Source of the DNA: Mycobacterium asiaticum
GTDB taxonomy: Bacteria; Actinomycetota; Actinomycetes; Mycobacteriales; Mycobacteriaceae
Assembly (NCBI RefSeq): GCF_001673365.1
Contig: NZ_LZLS01000097.1
Span: forward strand, 62,001 to 126,000
Length of the DNA stretch: 64,000 bases
Reading direction: 5' to 3'
Both the position numbers and the translations under genes were made by a program. Shown here piece by piece: positions 27,195-35,549 of the stretch; the stretch's first letter is position 1, and each line of letters begins with the position of its first letter. The notes below the pieces were generated by a model, which worked only from the letters and a program-made list of their open reading frames with translations, was not told the DNA's origin and searched no databases.

Positions 27195-28208
27195 TCAGCT
27201 GAAACTCACCTGCGGGGGTGTTTGCGTCAGGTCTGCGGTTCCCGCCAACGGCCTGGTAAGTAGTCCCATCTTGGGGACGCCGCCGCTAGTTGTAGCGGTG
27301 ACTGTGAAACGTAGTGGTCCGGAGAAGGACACCCCGAGATTGGCCGCTTCCACATTGCCGATCTCGACCTCGCTGACGTCGAACGGCCCCCAAGAGGCCG
27401 AACCTTCGATGAAGTCCTCGGCGTTCAGATGCAAAGGGCAGCCCGGCGGTGCCAATAGGTGAGAGCGTTCGCACTGCGCCAACGCGACGGTGAGTTGATC
27501 CCGTACCGCGCTGCGCCCCTGCTCGGTCAGCGTGAAGGACAACGCGAGCGGCCAGGCTTTCGCCGCGGACACACCGTCGAGCAACGGCGGCGTGGCGCTG
27601 ACCGTGACCGAGGAATTAGTGGTGCCTACCTCGACCCAACCCGGGAATACGTAAGTGGCGGAATCGAGTGGCTTGCCGAAGATCGTCAGCGTCTTGGCGG
27701 CCGCGCCCACTGTCGAGAGTTGAACCGCCGCCGCCTTAAGTTTCCAGCCGCCTGCCGCCGGTGTCACTTCCAGTGTCGCGTCCGAAGTTTGGGCTCCGAA
27801 GGTCGCCGACACGTGCACGTGCCCGCTCTGCCTGGCGGACGCATCGTCGTCGAGGATGCTGATATTTGAGATCGGCCATTTCGCCACCTGTTGCTTCAGG
27901 ACGGCGTCGGTCAGGAATTGTTTCGAGGTCGGCTGCTGGACGCTGTAGGACAGCGCTGCCTGTGCGTCACCGGCGGCCAGTGCCTGAAGGTAGCGTCGCA
28001 CCACGTCACCTGGCGACGCGTCGCCGCCAGTCGAGCCGAACAGCCCGAAAGCGGCCACGACCACGGTCGCCAGCACGACAACGCCGCCGACGGCTATGGA
28101 AATCCACCACGCCTTTCGACCCTTGCCCGCCGGTGTCGCCCACTTCGGTCGCGGTGGCGGTGGCGGCGGCTGCTGCTGAGGCCAACCGCCGAACGGACCG
28201 GGTTGCAT
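27195..28208 (-). CDS. Membrane-anchored extracytoplasmic protein with Pro-rich N-terminus
   Basis: 337 residues from ATG 28208 (MQPGPFGG); an ATG 24 bases further out would overlap a terminator hairpin. Pro/Gln-rich cytoplasmic N-terminus, one transmembrane helix (about 32-58, WWISIAVGGVVVLATVV) and a roughly 280-residue external domain. The first external part (about 62-150) resembles NTF2-like or DUF4878-type lipoprotein domains. Two late Cys (QCERSHLLAPPGC) may form a disulfide. Typical of mycobacterial envelope proteins; no function assigned. Confidence 0.75.
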   Translation of the reverse strand: MQPGPFGGWPQQQPPPPPPRPKWATPAGKGRKAWWISIAVGGVVVLATVVVAAFGLFGSTGGDASPGDVVRRYLQALAAGDAQAALSYSVQQPTSKQFLTDAVLKQQVAKWPISNISILDDDASARQSGHVHVSATFGAQTSDATLEVTPAAGGWKLKAAAVQLSTVGAAAKTLTIFGKPLDSATYVFPGWVEVGTTNSSVTVSATPPLLDGVSAAKAWPLALSFTLTEQGRSAVRDQLTVALAQCERSHLLAPPGCPLHLNAEDFIEGSASWGPFDVSEVEIGNVEAANLGVSFSGPLRFTVTATTSGGVPKMGLLTRPLAGTADLTQTPPQVSFS

Positions 28209-28237
28209 ACCAGTAAGCCTATGCCAGCCCATGGGGT

Positions 28238-28298
28238 GGCGAGCAGACGTAAAGCACCGGCACGCTCCGCGTGTCAGGCGCTTCTACGTCTGCTCGCC
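28238..28298. terminator. Hairpin after the CrtC-like gene
   Basis: Arms GGCGAGCAGACGTA (28238-28251) and its exact complement at 28285-28298 form a 14-bp stem that extends a few more bases with a bulge. It starts directly after the stop codon of the minus-strand CrtC-like gene and ends that transcript before the next minus-strand gene. Confidence 0.7.
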
Positions 28299-29462
28299 CT
28301 ACAAAAACGAGTGCTCGGCGGTGAGGCCGCGCTCCGGGAACGCGCCCATCGCGAACGTTTCCGCATTGCCCAGTCCAGTGCCACCACCGACCGGATCATC
28401 CACGCGCACAAGCAGATCCCTGAGTTGATGTACTTTGCGGGCGGTCTCGGGATCGTCGCAATTGGCGACGTGGCTGCCCTCCACCTTCAAGTCGCCCACC
28501 CACTGTCCGTAGATCCAGTCGTTCCAGCCGTAGTAGCCACCGGTACCGAGATGAAAGCCGGTCGGGCCGGCCGCAGTGATGGTCAAAGGCCTTCTGGTTC
28601 CATCGGTTTCGGTCAGCGTAATAGTGCCGTGGGTAAGACGCCGGTTGGCGTCATGGAAATGCAGATCCTGTTCGACAACCGCGAAGCGCTGCGAAGTGCC
28701 GTCATCGTTTTGTTGCTCGGCTTGGAAGCGGGTGGATTCGAAGCCGTCGCCCTTCTCCTGCTGCAGGAAGACGAACAGCGAGTAGGCCGATCCGTCCGGG
28801 CGGGTAAGGGTCATCGGACACCAGGTCATGAACATCTGGTTGATGCGTCGGCCGCCTCGCGGCAGGCCGGGAATGGGCTTGCCGACGCCGGGACGCAGTC
28901 CCCAGGAGTGGTCGCGTATGGAGATCCATTCCTCGGGTTTGACTTCGGTGCGTACGCCCTCGAGTTCGACCCACCCGGATGCCACACCAATTTGGTGGTA
29001 GCGCAACACATTATGAGTGACTCGGTAGCCGTCCGGGCTGCGATCCGGCCAGGGGTCCTCCAGAGCGGCGGGAAACGTGCCGCGCATGGTCACGTCGAAG
29101 GCGATCGGTGCGTGCTCGTTGGTGTCGAGGGTGACGCGGATGGCTTTGAGCGGTTCGACGACGCGGTAGTGGATGGGACCGACGTCGGTGCTCGACGGAT
29201 CCGAGGACAGTCGGCGCCCGGCTCGCACCGTCCACTGCTCGGTGCCGCGGCATACCCCGCCCGCACCGTCGAACACTCCCCTATTGGTGTACTTGCCGAT
29301 ACCCAGGACCAGTTGCAGCGAGTTGTCCCGCGCATGCGCAATCGACCAAATCTTTTCCGTCCAGGACGGATCGGACTGGCTGACCGTGGCGAAGGTGTCG
29401 ACGATCTGATGCGTCAGATGCTCGTCCTCGGGAACCAGGTCACCGTAGTTGTTTGACAGCAA
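28299..29462 (-). CDS. CrtC/AttH-like lipocalin-fold protein
   Basis: 387 residues, beta-rich, with no signal peptide or transmembrane helix. Sequence such as DHSWGLRPGVGKP, FMTWCPMTLTRPDGS and YYGWNDWIYGQWVG suggests the carotenoid 1,2-hydratase/AttH-like double-lipocalin superfamily, which often accompanies lipid metabolism genes. Starts 6 bases after the stop of the di-iron-type hydrolase gene, so they form a two-gene operon under the divergent TetR. Function unknown. Confidence 0.65.
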   Translation of the reverse strand: MLSNNYGDLVPEDEHLTHQIVDTFATVSQSDPSWTEKIWSIAHARDNSLQLVLGIGKYTNRGVFDGAGGVCRGTEQWTVRAGRRLSSDPSSTDVGPIHYRVVEPLKAIRVTLDTNEHAPIAFDVTMRGTFPAALEDPWPDRSPDGYRVTHNVLRYHQIGVASGWVELEGVRTEVKPEEWISIRDHSWGLRPGVGKPIPGLPRGGRRINQMFMTWCPMTLTRPDGSAYSLFVFLQQEKGDGFESTRFQAEQQNDDGTSQRFAVVEQDLHFHDANRRLTHGTITLTETDGTRRPLTITAAGPTGFHLGTGGYYGWNDWIYGQWVGDLKVEGSHVANCDDPETARKVHQLRDLLVRVDDPVGGGTGLGNAETFAMGAFPERGLTAEHSFL

Positions 29463-29468
29463 GCGAAC

Positions 29469-30371
29469 TCAGCCTTTCCCGGCATAGGTTGTCATATCTG
29501 TGCCGCGGTCGTATTCCGCCATCCAAGTGCTGGCCCATTCCGGAAGCGGCTGGTCTTGTGGGTCATGGTGCGGTGTTTGGGACAAGGCAAGCCGCCAGAG
29601 CATGGTGAGCAGCCGTGTCGTGGGCACGGCGTGGAATATCGGTCGGACGCCGTGTTTGCGTACCCGGTAGCGGAATTCGCTCCTCAACGCGTCCGCCATC
29701 ACCTGCTCCGCGGACGTAGTGCGGTCGGCCAACGGGACGTGTTCGTCGAAACCTTTTGCCACGGTGTTGGCAATGACGCCGACGTGGCGGAACGTTTGTC
29801 TGATGCAGCGCACCCGGTACCAGGGGTCGGGCATCAGGTGCCGGTACAGCTTCAGACCCGAACTGCGGTGCTCGATCTCCTCGACGAAGTGCCAGACCAT
29901 CAGGCCGGCTACCCGCTCATCTCCCCCGCCGAACAGCGAATCCCGGTGGTCCAGAATGACTTTGAACATCGGAGTGAACGTTGCTTCCAGGTTGGCGATG
30001 TAGGCGGCGTGAAACTCGACCGGATGCGCGGCGATCAGCTGGTTGTACAACGTCATCGTCTGGTCGTAACAGCGTTCGAGTCCCGGATACTGCTCGATGA
30101 GTGCAAGCATGTGCTTGCGATGCGCCGCCGCGTGCTGAGCCTCCTGCCTGAGGAAGGCGTCGGCCTCCGCGGCAACTTCTGGGTCCTCGCGAAGACGGTC
30201 CTGTGCTTCACGCAGTGCGGCGATGATGTATTTCTCGAACGGCACCGCGATGAAGGTGAACGCGTTGCAGAAGATCGCGAAGTTCGGATTGGCGGGCTGC
30301 CACATGAACGGCACCTTGTACGCCGGATCATCGAACTGAAAGGACATCTTCCGGACTACTAGGTCCGTCAT
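29469..30371 (-). CDS. Metal-dependent hydrolase-like protein (PF10118 type)
   Basis: 300 residues, all-helical, resembling the predicted metal-dependent hydrolases of PF10118. Two ExxH motifs (EAQHAAAH, EEIEHRSS) and further Glu residues suggest a ferritin-like di-iron site, so an oxygenase or hydrolase activity is possible. ATG 30371 is preceded by GAGG. First gene of an operon with the CrtC-like gene, transcribed divergently from a TetR gene 80 bases away that probably regulates it. Confidence 0.75.
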   Translation of the reverse strand: MTDLVVRKMSFQFDDPAYKVPFMWQPANPNFAIFCNAFTFIAVPFEKYIIAALREAQDRLREDPEVAAEADAFLRQEAQHAAAHRKHMLALIEQYPGLERCYDQTMTLYNQLIAAHPVEFHAAYIANLEATFTPMFKVILDHRDSLFGGGDERVAGLMVWHFVEEIEHRSSGLKLYRHLMPDPWYRVRCIRQTFRHVGVIANTVAKGFDEHVPLADRTTSAEQVMADALRSEFRYRVRKHGVRPIFHAVPTTRLLTMLWRLALSQTPHHDPQDQPLPEWASTWMAEYDRGTDMTTYAGKG

Positions 30372-30379
30372 CGCCTCGT

Positions 30380-30453
30380 ACCTTACGTTTCAGATCAATC
30401 TGTCTCAGTTCGCAGTGTGACATTTGTCGGTATAGATGTAAAGTACGTAAGGT
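30380..30453. promoter_or_regulatory. Divergent promoter with ACCTTACGT/ACGTAAGGT arms and a GATGTAAA site
   Basis: The 80 bases between the PF10118 gene and the TetR gene hold ACCTTACGT (30380-30388) and its exact complement ACGTAAGGT (30445-30453), symmetric with respect to the two start codons. GATGTAAAG (30435-30443) overlaps a possible -10 (TATAGA, 30431-30436) for the TetR gene. The GATGTAAA word recurs as an array upstream of the hydrolase/phosphotransferase pair at 31.84-31.90 kb. Confidence 0.55.
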
Positions 30454-31009
30454 GCCCAGCCGCGTCCCTCCTGGTGTCGAGCCCTCGACCCGTCGACGGA
30501 TCCTGGCCGCCACGTTTGTGGTCCTCGCACGAAGTGGCCGCAAGCGACTGATGCTGTCGGAAGTAGCCGCGGAGGCCAAAGTGTCCCGGCCCACGCTGTA
30601 CCGGTATTTCCCTTCGAAAGACGATCTGCTCGCCGCGTTCGGGCTCTACGAGCAAGACAATTTCGATGCCGGCATAGCGTCTGCCATCGCGGGCCTGCAG
30701 GGTCTCGAAAGACTGGATGCTGCACTGCAATTCGTGGTTGATTTTCAGCACGCCTACTCGCTGGGCTTTCTGGCAGATACCGAGCCCGAACACGTTCTCA
30801 CCCAAATGAAACGGGTGATGCCTGTCCTGCAGGAGCGGATCGCGCGCCTGATCCCAGGCGACAACGCCGAGTTGGCCGCGGCGACCGTGGCGCGGGTCGC
30901 GGTATGCCACTATCTGGTCGGCGGCGGAGATCGTGAGCGATTTCTCGCCGAATTGCGTTATGCCGCAGGCATCAATCGTCCCGCATCACAATCAACGACC
31001 GCCAGCTAG
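30452..31009 (+). CDS. TetR-family regulator
   Basis: 185 residues; N-terminal HTH (about residues 30-55: LSEVAAEAKVSRPTLYRYFPSKDDLL) and helical C-terminal domain. GTG start at 30452 with little room for a ribosome site, so the transcript may be nearly leaderless. Divergent from the PF10118/CrtC-like operon and convergent with the alpha/beta hydrolase, whose last 18 bases it overlaps. Shared TTTACATC-type sites suggest it controls its own promoter and the hydrolase/phosphotransferase promoters. Confidence 0.88.
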   Translation: MPSRVPPGVEPSTRRRILAATFVVLARSGRKRLMLSEVAAEAKVSRPTLYRYFPSKDDLLAAFGLYEQDNFDAGIASAIAGLQGLERLDAALQFVVDFQHAYSLGFLADTEPEHVLTQMKRVMPVLQERIARLIPGDNAELAAATVARVAVCHYLVGGGDRERFLAELRYAAGINRPASQSTTAS

Positions 31010-31831
31010 CCACTCGCAAATTCGCTCTCCGATCAGATCGGGTCGCTCAAGATGCAGGAAATGACCTGCGTCGTCGATCATTTCGAATCTCGACCCCGGC
31101 GCGGGTAGATGATGTGTCGCGCCGGACACCACCTCGGCGCCCAATCCACCGTCGTTCACACCGTGCAGGTACAGGGTGGGCACGGACGGTGCGATGAAGG
31201 TTGCCGAGGCTTCCTGCTCGGCGGCCGGATCGGCGAACTCGGGATTGAATGTCGCCCGGTAGGGAGCGATCACCCCGGCGATGGTTTCGGCTGTGACGTG
31301 CTCACGCAGCCGCGAAATGTCCTGCTGTGCATCGTAGCCGGGAGACCAGTCGGTCCATAGTTGCTCCCAGAATCCTGGCTGCACCACCACCGTCTCGGCT
31401 AGACCGACTTGTTGGATAAACCAGATGTAAAACGAGCGCTTCAGCTGTGTATAGCTGAACATCGACTCGCCGAGCGCGGCACTGGGCGGCACGGCGAGCG
31501 TCACCAACCGACTGAACGCACCGGGATCGACACCTACCGCTCCGTAGGCCGCGTGAGCGCCCCAGTCATGGCCGATGAGCACGGCACGCTGGTCGCCACG
31601 GTAGCCGCGGTATACCGAAAGTATTTGGCGCACATATGTTCCCACACTGATCGGGCCCTTAGCCGGCGCGTCGTAGCCCGGCAGCCACGGCGCTATCACC
31701 CGGTACCCCTGGTCGGCCAGGACGGGTCCCAGGTGGCGCCAGGTGTGCGGAGTGTCGGGGAAGCCGTGGACAGCGATGGCCAGTGGCCGCGACATGTCCT
31801 CGATATCACCGAAGGCCAGCGGATCTGCCAC
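30992..31831 (-). CDS. Alpha/beta hydrolase, epoxide hydrolase-like
   Basis: 279 residues from GTG 31831 (GTG 31834 is adjacent; a GTG at 31870 gives a longer but less likely form). HGFPDTPHTW oxyanion-hole motif, nucleophile Asp in GHDWGAHAAY and catalytic His in DDAGHFLHLE fit the epoxide hydrolase/haloalkane dehalogenase group. An AAGGAG ribosome site (31838-31843) sits 6 bases before the chosen start and partly overlaps the TTTACATC operator, so a bound repressor would block both transcription and translation initiation. Confidence 0.85.
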   Translation of the reverse strand: MADPLAFGDIEDMSRPLAIAVHGFPDTPHTWRHLGPVLADQGYRVIAPWLPGYDAPAKGPISVGTYVRQILSVYRGYRGDQRAVLIGHDWGAHAAYGAVGVDPGAFSRLVTLAVPPSAALGESMFSYTQLKRSFYIWFIQQVGLAETVVVQPGFWEQLWTDWSPGYDAQQDISRLREHVTAETIAGVIAPYRATFNPEFADPAAEQEASATFIAPSVPTLYLHGVNDGGLGAEVVSGATHHLPAPGSRFEMIDDAGHFLHLERPDLIGERICEWLAGGR

Positions 31832-31841
31832 CACAGTCTCC

Positions 31842-31903
31842 TTTACATCGTTTACGCCTGATGTAACCACAGTCTATTTACATCTGGTACTCGGTATGTA
31901 AAT
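31842..31903. promoter_or_regulatory. Array of TTTACATC/GATGTAAA operators between divergent genes
   Basis: Two back-to-back inverted repeats: TTTACATC (31842-31849) with GATGTAA (31860-31866), and ATTTACAT (31876-31883) with ATGTAAAT (31896-31903), the latter perfect over 8 bp with a 12-base spacer. They cover the presumed promoters of the hydrolase (minus) and the phosphotransferase-like gene (plus). A single GATGTAAA also lies at the nearby TetR promoter. Confidence 0.65.
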
Positions 31904-31911
31904 GTTTGTCC

Positions 31912-32952
31912 ATGGCTGGACTGTCTCTCGTCCAACGCGACCTTGACGCAACCCGTCACCAACTCGCGCGTTGGTTCGAGCACAAGTTCGGCGAAACCGT
32001 CGACATCGGTGAGCTGCGTCCGGCCAATCGTGCCGCCGGGTGGTCGAGCGTAAGCCTGCTGTTCAGCGTGAATGGCTCGCGCGAGTTCGTGGTCCGTATC
32101 CCACCCACCGGCGGCGGTATCTACGCCGAGTACGACCTGGCCGCCCAGACCCAAACCCAGCTGTTCCTGCACGACTACGGCATCGCCACGCCCTCGCCCA
32201 TCCACTTCGAACCCGAGGAGTCGTGGCTCGGCTCGAGTTTCCTCGTGATGCCACGCATCGTCGGACACACGCCCTCGGACACGTCCTATGCATCGCGCGG
32301 CTGGCTGCACGGCGCCGGCATCGAAACCCAGCGTCGGGTGCACGACTCGTTCCTCGACACTTTGGCTGCCTTGACGCGGGTCCCGGTCGAGCAGGCACCG
32401 TGGCTGCGCCGATCGCAAGGTGTCGGCAACAGCGGTGAACTCGCCTGGTGGCGCGAGTATGTCGAGTGGGCAACCGACCGGCAGGTGCCGGACCTCATTG
32501 CCGATGCGTTCGACTGGCTGCTCCGCCACCAGCCCGACGACCCCTCCGAACTCGTGGTGTGTTGGGGCGACGCGCGGTTGTCCAACGCGATCTTCGACGA
32601 CGACGGGCGGATCACTGGCGTGCTGGACTGGGAGCAGGCGTGCCTGTGCCCGGCCGAGACCGACTTCGCCTGGTGGCTGGCCACTCGCCGGCAAACCATG
32701 GAGGTCAACGGGATCGAGGCCGACCCCGAGTTGCCCGGCTTCGACAGCCGCGCACGGGTGATCGAACGGTTCGAGGAGATGATCGGCCGGCCGCTAACGG
32801 CGTTGGGTTGGTATGAGATCTTCTCGATGGTGCGGATGGGTTGCTGCATCCTGCGGGTTCAGTGGCTGCTGCGCAGCATCGGCCAGGCCGACCACGGGCT
32901 TTGCCGGGCACCGATCATGCCCGCCTGGGCCATCGCAGCCATTAGCGGTTAG
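31912..32952 (+). CDS. Aminoglycoside phosphotransferase-fold protein
   Basis: 346 residues from ATG 31912 (TTG 31906 adds two). Kinase-like APH fold: nucleotide-binding N-lobe, catalytic loop CWGDARLSNAIFD (His of the usual HGD replaced by Trp) and metal motif GVLDWEQA. Members next to hydrolases or acyl-CoA dehydrogenases are often involved in small-molecule or lipid-alcohol phosphorylation rather than antibiotic resistance. Shares its operator region with the divergent hydrolase. The last 11 bases overlap the convergent methyltransferase gene. Confidence 0.85.
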   Translation: MAGLSLVQRDLDATRHQLARWFEHKFGETVDIGELRPANRAAGWSSVSLLFSVNGSREFVVRIPPTGGGIYAEYDLAAQTQTQLFLHDYGIATPSPIHFEPEESWLGSSFLVMPRIVGHTPSDTSYASRGWLHGAGIETQRRVHDSFLDTLAALTRVPVEQAPWLRRSQGVGNSGELAWWREYVEWATDRQVPDLIADAFDWLLRHQPDDPSELVVCWGDARLSNAIFDDDGRITGVLDWEQACLCPAETDFAWWLATRRQTMEVNGIEADPELPGFDSRARVIERFEEMIGRPLTALGWYEIFSMVRMGCCILRVQWLLRSIGQADHGLCRAPIMPAWAIAAISG

Positions 32953-33550
32953 GCAGCTGGTAGACGTACAGCACGCGCGGATAGACCGTCAGCCATTCCG
33001 GTGGCTGCGGAGTTTGGGCAACGCGGTCGGTATTGGTGGCAAGCCAGGCCAGCGCCTTGCGGTACTCGTCGAGAGCCGCGGGCCGGAACGGGTAGCGGTG
33101 GTAGGAGGCGAACGCCTGCATGTGGGCATAGAGGGCGACCCTGCCGAGCAATCCGTCGGGCATGTCTTCGAAGACGATGATGCGCGAGCGCGCGACGCGG
33201 CGGCATTCACTGATCAATCGGACCGGGTCATGGCTGTGGTGCAGCACCTCACTCAGGATGACGTGATCAAATGAGTTGTCCTGAAACGGGATTGACGTGC
33301 CGTCGAATTCGTCGAACGCAATGTCGGCCTCGCGGAAGTCCTTGACGTCAATGCCGGCCGGAACCGCACCGTACATGTCTTGCAGGTAAGCGCAGAGATG
33401 TCCGGTGCCGCAGCCAACGTCGAGAACGGTGTCGCCCTCGCCGACGTAATCGGCTAGGGCCTCGGCTTGTTCGCGCAGTCGCACAGCCGGCTGCACAACG
33501 TGCTTGGCTTCAGAGAGGACGCGGCGAAACATCTCGGCAAAACGTATCAC
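32942..33550 (-). CDS. Class I SAM-dependent methyltransferase
   Basis: 202 residues; SAM loop [15 protein letters not shown] near residue 42, acidic strand end GIDVKDF, and post-IV motif [14 protein letters not shown]. UbiE/Methyltransf_11 type, C-terminus unusual with many Tyr. GTG start 33550 (ATG 33532 possible). Its start is 21 bases from the divergent secreted protein, so promoters overlap. Substrate unknown. Confidence 0.83.
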   Translation of the reverse strand: MIRFAEMFRRVLSEAKHVVQPAVRLREQAEALADYVGEGDTVLDVGCGTGHLCAYLQDMYGAVPAGIDVKDFREADIAFDEFDGTSIPFQDNSFDHVILSEVLHHSHDPVRLISECRRVARSRIIVFEDMPDGLLGRVALYAHMQAFASYHRYPFRPAALDEYRKALAWLATNTDRVAQTPQPPEWLTVYPRVLYVYQLPNR

Positions 33551-33571
33551 GAACGAATAGACTGGCGCGCC

Positions 33572-34012
33572 ATGTGCGTCCGACTAATGCTGTGCGGCGC
33601 CGGCGCAGCTGCGTCATTGATGGCGGGTTCCGTCGCCCCTTCCCACGCGGACCCCGGATCGACCCAGAAGTGGATCGACCTACAGGTCGGCCAGTGCGTT
33701 ACCGACCTCCCCCCTGCCGACCTGAGCCAGATCACCGTTACCGTGACCGATTGTGCCGCACCACATTTGGCCGAAGTCTTCCTGCGTGCACCGGTGGCGG
33801 TGGATTCGGCCATCGGCACCGTCGCCGATCAGGCGTGTACCGGCGGCGTAGTGCCCTACACCGGGAAACCCGTTGCCGGCAGCCCGTATTCGGTGGCGTG
33901 GCTGATCGACTCACATATGGACAGAACGGGCGCCGATCCCACGCCCAGCACCGTCATCTGTCTGCTGCAGGGTGCCAACGGGCAGCTGCTCACCGGCTCA
34001 GCGCGCCGCTGA
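33572..34012 (+). CDS. Secreted protein with septum-formation-like domain
   Basis: 146 residues from ATG 33572. Signal peptide (1-27, cleavage near SHA-DP), then a domain whose opening ([11 protein letters not shown]...[15 protein letters not shown]) matches the small Cys-containing septum formation/DUF4190-associated domain: two Cys bracket a beta strand and a PHxAEVF motif. Two further Cys (QACTGG, VICLLQ). The domain is common in actinobacterial exported proteins; function unknown. Confidence 0.7.
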   Translation: MCVRLMLCGAGAAASLMAGSVAPSHADPGSTQKWIDLQVGQCVTDLPPADLSQITVTVTDCAAPHLAEVFLRAPVAVDSAIGTVADQACTGGVVPYTGKPVAGSPYSVAWLIDSHMDRTGADPTPSTVICLLQGANGQLLTGSARR

Positions 34013-34042
34013 CGTTGTAGCTCAACCGAATTACCAGTAGCG

Positions 34043-34771
34043 CTAAGCGTCCGAGGCATTCCGTTGCCCGAGTTGCTCGGACAGAGCTCTTATTTCGTCG
34101 CGCAACTCCTCGATCTGAGCGGCCGTCGCGACCTGGTTCGCGGTGTCGGTTTCCTCAACCCGCTGCACTATCCACGAGGCCAGCGACGCGGTAACCACGC
34201 CGATCAGGCTGATGCCGCCGAGCATCAAACACACCGCGACTACCCGGCCGGTCACCGTGATCGGGTACAGATTCCCGTAGCCGACGGTGGTGACGGTGGT
34301 GACCGCCCACCACACGGCCTTGCCAAACGAGTTGATCGTCGCCGCGGGCTCGGCGCGCTCGGCATCGAGAATTGCCAGCGACCCCGCATACACCAGCAGG
34401 GCGACCCCGGAAATGGTGTAGATCAGGATCTGGCCGCGAACCGCATGACCGACGGCCTTCTGCAACACCCCCAGCAGCACGATCAAGCGCACCATCCGCA
34501 GCGGCCGCAGGAACGGCAATGCGACGATCAGCAGATCCATCAGGTGCAGCAGGAACCATTGCCGGCGGTTCTCGGCCAGTAGCAGGCGAGCCAAATAGTC
34601 ACCTACGAACATGGCCCACGCGACCCAGCACAGCAACCACAGGACGCGTGCCTCCAGCCCGTGCGGCCGGGCCAGTATCTGGACCGAGTACATGACGAGG
34701 AAGGCGATCGCGACCATGGCCAGCGGCCACTCGGTGCGCTGCCTCCACAACTGCTCCTTGGATACCGACAT
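34043..34771 (-). CDS. Voltage-gated-type potassium channel
   Basis: 242 residues. Six hydrophobic helices: S4-like [12 protein letters not shown] with spaced Arg, pore helix and selectivity filter [13 protein letters not shown], and S6, followed by a C-terminal coiled coil (about 205-238) likely mediating tetramer assembly. Gene start ATG 34771. Convergent with the secreted protein gene. Probably selective for K+ and affecting membrane potential; the voltage sensor is short on Arg residues compared with classic Kv channels. Confidence 0.88.
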   Translation of the reverse strand: MSVSKEQLWRQRTEWPLAMVAIAFLVMYSVQILARPHGLEARVLWLLCWVAWAMFVGDYLARLLLAENRRQWFLLHLMDLLIVALPFLRPLRMVRLIVLLGVLQKAVGHAVRGQILIYTISGVALLVYAGSLAILDAERAEPAATINSFGKAVWWAVTTVTTVGYGNLYPITVTGRVVAVCLMLGGISLIGVVTASLASWIVQRVEETDTANQVATAAQIEELRDEIRALSEQLGQRNASDA

Positions 34772-34850
34772 GCGGCTCAGCGTACGAGATCGACGAAACC
34801 CCCAGCGTTTACGTCAAACTCACCACCCGCCCAAAAACACGCTATCTACG

Positions 34851-35231
34851 ATGTCCATCGTGACCGATGAAGAACCCGCCCCGGCAGCTACCGAGCAGGA
34901 GCCCGACTACCGGTTCACCCTGGCCAACGAGCGGACCTTCCTGGCGTGGCAGCGCACGGCGCTGGGACTGCTCGCCGCCGCGGTCGCCCTCATGCACTTC
35001 GTCCCGGAACTGGTGGTGGTCGGCGCCCGCCGAGTACTCGGCATCGGGCTTGCCGCACTGGCAATCTCCACCAGCGGGATCGGGTTGCAGCGCTGGCGCC
35101 AGGCGGATCGCGCGATGCGCCGCGGGGAACCGCTGCCTCGGCAGCCTTCGCCTGGTCTCCTCGCCATCGGGCTCATCGTGCTTGGGCTGATCGCGCTCGC
35201 TCTGGTGATCGCCAAGGCGGTCACGGGTTGA
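34851..35231 (+). CDS. DUF202 membrane protein (YidH-like)
   Basis: 126 residues. Signature [29 protein letters not shown] followed by three hydrophobic helices (about 35-55, 62-80, 100-122), typical of DUF202. ATG 34851. Its stop overlaps the TTG start of a second DUF202 gene (TTGA, 35228-35231), so the two are coupled. Function of the family unknown. Confidence 0.85.
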   Translation: MSIVTDEEPAPAATEQEPDYRFTLANERTFLAWQRTALGLLAAAVALMHFVPELVVVGARRVLGIGLAALAISTSGIGLQRWRQADRAMRRGEPLPRQPSPGLLAIGLIVLGLIALALVIAKAVTG

Positions 35232-35539
35232 CCACGCCCGGCGGCCCGGCCGAACGCACAGCGCTGGCCTGGACTCGGACGTCGTTCGCGTTCCTGGCTA
35301 ATGGCGTACTTCTGGCTCTCCAGGACGTGCACGGGGCCGGACAGCGACCGGGGGCGCTACTGCCCGCCGGAGTGGCCTGCGCCGCGGCGTTGGCGACCTA
35401 CGTGATCGCTCGCCGACGCCAGCACACGCTGTCCCTCCGCCCCCTGCCGGCCCGCATCACCGCGCGCCGCCAGGTGAACATCATCGGGTTCGCAGCTTTG
35501 ATGCTCATCGCCACGACCGCGATTGCTCAACTGCTGTAA
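35228..35539 (+). CDS. Second DUF202 membrane protein (YidG-like)
   Basis: 103 residues from TTG 35228, overlapping the previous stop. The N-terminal [23 protein letters not shown] is the DUF202 signature; three hydrophobic helices. Divergent paralogue of the preceding protein, and the usual YidH-YidG pair arrangement suggests a heteromeric complex. A longer reading of this frame upstream is a shadow of the first DUF202 gene. Confidence 0.8.
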   Translation: MTTPGGPAERTALAWTRTSFAFLANGVLLALQDVHGAGQRPGALLPAGVACAAALATYVIARRRQHTLSLRPLPARITARRQVNIIGFAALMLIATTAIAQLL

Positions 35540-35549
35540 CAGTTTTCGG

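Noticed and set aside
27891..29456. 521-codon plus-strand frame
   Set aside because: Spans opposite two real minus-strand genes and a terminator hairpin; no family resemblance and antisense-type composition.
33467..33571. Longer start for the septum-formation-like secreted protein
   Set aside because: It would run into the divergent methyltransferase gene; ATG 33572 begins directly at a signal peptide.
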